Shown: one piece after another, positions 61,505 to 64,000 of the stretch | Layout of the letters: each line of letters opens with the position of its first letter | How positions within the stretch are numbered: position 1 is the first letter of the stretch | Source of the DNA: Anaerophilus nitritigenes | Lineage (GTDB): Bacteria; Bacillota; Clostridia; Peptostreptococcales; Thermotaleaceae | Length of the DNA stretch: 64,000 bases | Reading direction: 5' to 3' | Assembly: GCF_004138215.1 (NCBI RefSeq) | Contig: NZ_RYYS01000009.1 | Span: 1-64,000, forward strand | Notes under the pieces: generated by a model | Database searches by the model: none | What the model saw: the letters and a program-made list of their open reading frames with translations, nothing else | What the model was told of the DNA's origin: nothing | Position numbers and translations under genes: made by a program

Positions 61505-61963
61505 TTGAAAAAATATATGAAATACTATGATTCTCCTATTGGAATCATAGAAATTATAGGAACAAAAGAATGTATTATGGCTGTTCATTTTGTAGAGGAG
61601 AAGAGAGAACTTGAAGAGAGTGTTTCAATTTTAGAAAACGCATATATGCAATTAGATGAATATTTTAATGGGATAAGGAAAAAATTTAATATAAATTTTT
61701 ATATAGAAGGTACGGACTTTCAAAAAAAAGTATGGAATGCATTATTAGAAATACCCTATGGAAAGACTACATCGTATCAAGAATTGGCAAAACATATAGG
61801 AAATGAGAACGCTGTCAGAGCTGTAGGAGGAGCAAATCACAAAAATAATATAAGCATTATGATTCCTTGTCATCGGGTGATTGGAAAGAATGGAAAACTT
61901 ACTGGATATGCAGGAGGACTTTGGAGAAAAAAATGGTTAATTGAACACGAAAAAAGATTTTAG
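61505..61963 (+). CDS. ogt: Methylated-DNA-protein-cysteine methyltransferase
   Basis: 152 residues, a suicide DNA repair protein that removes the methyl of O6-methylguanine. The DNA-binding part has DFQKKVWNALLEIPYGKTTS and ELAKHIGNENAVRAVGGANH; the active Cys is in IMIPCHRVIGKNGKLTGYAG. The start is TTG 61505 after AGGGTG. It lies 11 bp before the 3-methyladenine glycosylase gene, so the two form an alkylation-repair operon. Confidence 0.93.
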   Translation: MKKYMKYYDSPIGIIEIIGTKECIMAVHFVEEKRELEESVSILENAYMQLDEYFNGIRKKFNINFYIEGTDFQKKVWNALLEIPYGKTTSYQELAKHIGNENAVRAVGGANHKNNISIMIPCHRVIGKNGKLTGYAGGLWRKKWLIEHEKRF

Positions 61964-61974
61964 GAGGTAGTATT

Positions 61975-62565
61975 TTGAAGTTAGATGAAAGTTTTTATAG
62001 AAAAGATGCATTGAATTTAGCCAAAGATCTATTAGGAAAGATATTAGTACGAAAGATAGGAGACCGTTTGATTCAATGCAAAATCGTAGAAACAGAAAGC
62101 TATATAGGGCCGCAAGATAAAGGATGCCATGCATACAACAATAAAAGAACAAAAAGAACAGAAGTCATGTTTTGGGATGGAGGATATGCCTATATTTATA
62201 TGATTTATGGCATGTATTATTGTTTAAATATTGTAGCTGCTAAGAAAGAGGAGCCTCAGGCAGTACTTATAAGAGCTGTAGAGCCTTTGAATGAATTTGA
62301 AATATTAAAAGAAAATAGAAAAATAAAGTCTAAAAAATTAAAGGATTTAACAAATGGACCAGGAAAGCTTTGTAAGGCTCTACATATTACAAAAGAATTG
62401 AATGGATATGATATGATTAGTGGAGATGAGCTTTATATAAAAGACAATGATGAAAAAATAGAAATTGTTTCTACAAAGAGAGTTAATATAGATTATGCAG
62501 AGGAATATAAAGATAAACTTTGGAGATTTTATATAAAGGATCATTCATTTGTATCTAAAAATTAA
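61975..62565 (+). CDS. 3-methyladenine DNA glycosylase (AAG/Mpg family)
   Basis: 196 residues and a complete AAG-type enzyme that excises alkylated purines. Key motifs are LAKDLLGKILVRKIGDRLIQ, KIVETESYIGPQDKGCHAYN (general base Glu), RTEVMFWDGGYAYIYMIYGM and LTNGPGKLCKALHITKELNG. TTG 61975 follows AGGAGGT by 8 nt. It shares an operon with ogt; both handle methylation damage. Confidence 0.92.
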   Translation: MKLDESFYRKDALNLAKDLLGKILVRKIGDRLIQCKIVETESYIGPQDKGCHAYNNKRTKRTEVMFWDGGYAYIYMIYGMYYCLNIVAAKKEEPQAVLIRAVEPLNEFEILKENRKIKSKKLKDLTNGPGKLCKALHITKELNGYDMISGDELYIKDNDEKIEIVSTKRVNIDYAEEYKDKLWRFYIKDHSFVSKN

Positions 62566-62701
62566 TGAATCCTTTTTATAAATGATTGTAGAAGTCAAAA
62601 TGAATATATATTATAATGATGTTAAGAAAAAATGGAATTATAAGAAATCAGAAGAAAACGTTTTGAAAAAAGCAAGATGATATAAAGGAGGATGTATAAA
62701 T

Positions 62702-63805
62702 ATGCAATCTGTGGTAGAAACTGAAAGATATCCTATGCTTGAAGTACATACAAAAAAGATTTATGATAATGTAAAATACATGGTAGACCTTTGCAATGAA
62801 AAAGGGATAGAAATAGCAGGAGTGGTAAAAGGATTTAATGGACTTCCTAAAGTAGTAGATCAATTTGTAGAAGCAGGATGTAAGTATATAGCAGATTCTC
62901 GTATGGATCAAATTATAAGGTTAAAGGAATATGGGATCAAAAGTCCAATGATGCTTATAAGAATTCCTATGTTTAGTGAGATAGAAGAATTGGTAAAATA
63001 TGTTGATATTAGTTTGAATTCAGAAAAAGAAACTTTAGATCGAATAGAAAAAGAATGTAAAAAGCAAAATAAGCATCATAAAGTTATTTTAATGTTTGAT
63101 TTAGGAGATTTAAGAGAAGGAGTTTTTGAAGAAGACGAATTAATAGAATTAGCAATATATGTAGAGGAAAAACTTCAATATGTAGAATTAGGAGGAATAG
63201 GAACAAATTTAGGCTGTTATGGATCTATTAAGCCTACAAAAGATAATCTAGGGAAACTTTGTGATCTTGCTGAAAGTATTGAAGAAAAAATCAATAGATC
63301 ATTAGAGATTATATCTGGAGGAGCAACAAGCTCTATTCCTCTTTTATTAGATGGAGATATGCCTAATAAAATAAACAATCTCAGAATAGGAGAAGGGGTA
63401 TTACTTGCTAAAGATTTAGATGAATTTTGGGGATATGATATGAGTTCAATGCATCAAGATACATTTGTACTAAAGGCACAAGTAGTAGAAGTGAAAAATA
63501 AACCTACTCATCCTATTGGAGAAATTTTTATTGATGCATTTGGAAATTCTCCTACCTATGAGGATAAAGGAATAAGAAAAAGAGCATTGCTTGCGATAGG
63601 AAAACAAGACTTTGCTCTTGATGATAAGTTAATTCCTAAAATGGAAGGAGTACAGATTGTTGGAAGTAGTAGTGACCATTTAATTATAGATATTCATGAT
63701 TGTAAGGAGAATATAAAGCTTGGAGATATAGTAGATTTTACTATGTATTATCCACCTATGTTGTATTTAAGTGGATCTAATTCTGTACATAAGGTATATA
63801 GATAA
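62702..63805 (+). CDS. orr: Alanine/ornithine racemase-family PLP enzyme (Orr-like)
   Basis: 367 residues of the fold-type III PLP family. PLP lysine in AGVVKGFNGLPKVVDQFVEA (about 43), then CKYIADSRMDQIIRLKEYGI, MFDLGDLREGVFEEDELIEL and SGGATSSIPLLLDGDMPNKI. It is closest in design to clostridial ornithine racemase, which turns L- into D-ornithine for ornithine fermentation. Arginase in the same window would supply ornithine. AAGGAGG precedes the ATG (with YAAT spacing). Substrate choice between ornithine and other amino acids is inferred. Confidence 0.82.
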   Translation: MQSVVETERYPMLEVHTKKIYDNVKYMVDLCNEKGIEIAGVVKGFNGLPKVVDQFVEAGCKYIADSRMDQIIRLKEYGIKSPMMLIRIPMFSEIEELVKYVDISLNSEKETLDRIEKECKKQNKHHKVILMFDLGDLREGVFEEDELIELAIYVEEKLQYVELGGIGTNLGCYGSIKPTKDNLGKLCDLAESIEEKINRSLEIISGGATSSIPLLLDGDMPNKINNLRIGEGVLLAKDLDEFWGYDMSSMHQDTFVLKAQVVEVKNKPTHPIGEIFIDAFGNSPTYEDKGIRKRALLAIGKQDFALDDKLIPKMEGVQIVGSSSDHLIIDIHDCKENIKLGDIVDFTMYYPPMLYLSGSNSVHKVYR

Positions 63806-63848
63806 AAAAATTAGCATGTTGCTACAGCAACATGCTAATTTTTTATCT
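63801..63848. terminator. Bidirectional terminator at the window end
   Basis: TTAGCATGTTGC (63811-63822), loop TACA, GCAACATGCTAA (63827-63838), flanked by A-rich and T-rich arms that also pair. It separates the racemase gene from the convergent gene. Confidence 0.85.
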
Positions 63849-63866
63849 ATTCTTCTATATATTTTT

Positions 63867-64000
63867 TTAGAAGATACTTAAATGAATTTTTTTTGAAAGC
63901 TCTTCTAAAACTTTCAAACCTCCTATACTATTTCCATTCTCATCAAGAGCAGGACCTACTACTGCAATCCCCATTCTCTTTGGAACAACAGACATGATAC
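63867..64000 (-). CDS. glsA: Glutaminase, C-terminal end (partial)
   Basis: On the minus strand the frame entering from base 64000 reads [20 protein letters not shown], then [22 protein letters not shown] and stop at 63867-63869. This matches the C-terminus of class A beta-lactamase-like glutaminases (VVPxxMGIxVxSPxLDxxGNSVxGxxxLExLS). The enzyme hydrolyses glutamine to glutamate and ammonia. Only about 44 residues of roughly 305 are visible, but the motif is specific. Confidence 0.8.
   Translation of the reverse strand, partial: IMSVVPKRMGIAVVGPALDENGNSIGGLKVLEELSKKIHLSIF

Noticed and set aside
1-64000. CRISPR arrays, tRNA or rRNA genes, prophage
   Set aside because: No regularly spaced repeats, no tRNA-like cloverleaf or rRNA sequence, and no phage structural genes were recognised by eye.

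Overview
The window is AT-rich, and its genes have strong Shine-Dalgarno sites, frequent TTG/GTG starts, a T-box leader, and Firmicutes families (YlbF, DUF4179 anti-sigma factors, NfeD/flotillin pair, MetS-type subunit). This points to an anaerobic clostridium (Clostridia, Bacillota). The arginase and ornithine-racemase-like genes would fit an amino-acid fermenter. No rRNA, tRNA or CRISPR was seen.

Layout. 1-2240: a membrane protein, then decayed genes (WYL regulator, LysR, agmatine deiminase). 2248-4587: a TetR regulator and an ABC exporter sharing one operator motif, followed by a MATE remnant. 4977-9570: a Gly/Phe-rich small protein, YlbF, an AraC/GyrI regulator, a MATE exporter, and an HxlR regulator divergent from a flavin-reductase-like protein. 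9689-13144: XRE/cupin regulator, HD hydrolase, MerR/GyrI regulator, TrmO and a stalk-domain protein. 13336-16072: the pabA-pabB-pabC operon for p-aminobenzoate. 16250-23785: RNase HI, a zinc-ribbon protein, a CofE-like ligase divergent from LysR, a pentapeptide-repeat protein, and an NfeD-flotillin pair. 23824-29641: three ECF sigma/anti-sigma pairs side by side. 29715-35933: an IS66 remnant carrying a small inverted-repeat element, then TraX, a three-gene ABC transporter and a two-component system. 36056-41397: a compact chemosensory operon (MCP, CheW, CheA, CheY). 41564-43530: arginase behind a MerR-type promoter, then a MerR regulator. 43508-44635: a REP-associated (Y1/RAYT) transposase between inverted repeats. 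44671-49101: a possible YceG-protease fusion, an APC permease and an ABC-F protein. 49242-51334: T-box, SNF-family symporter and its 32-aa partner. 51529-54356: a B12/iron ABC importer. 54395-64000: a coiled-coil protein, SulP transporter, FAD enzyme, RsiV-like protein, LUD protein, PhzF, Ogt, Mpg, an ornithine-racemase-like protein, and the end of glutaminase.

The most interesting signal is a dispersed repeat family with ends matching GGGACGGTTAC or its complement. It brackets the RAYT gene as an 1128-bp unit, brackets a 79-bp gene-less unit at 29978-30056, and occurs as solo ends elsewhere, mostly just past gene ends. This looks like a transposase and the small elements it mobilises. Other leads are the YceG-protease fusion, the 19-bp-spacer promoter in front of arginase, the paired TetR operators, and the three adjacent ECF modules.
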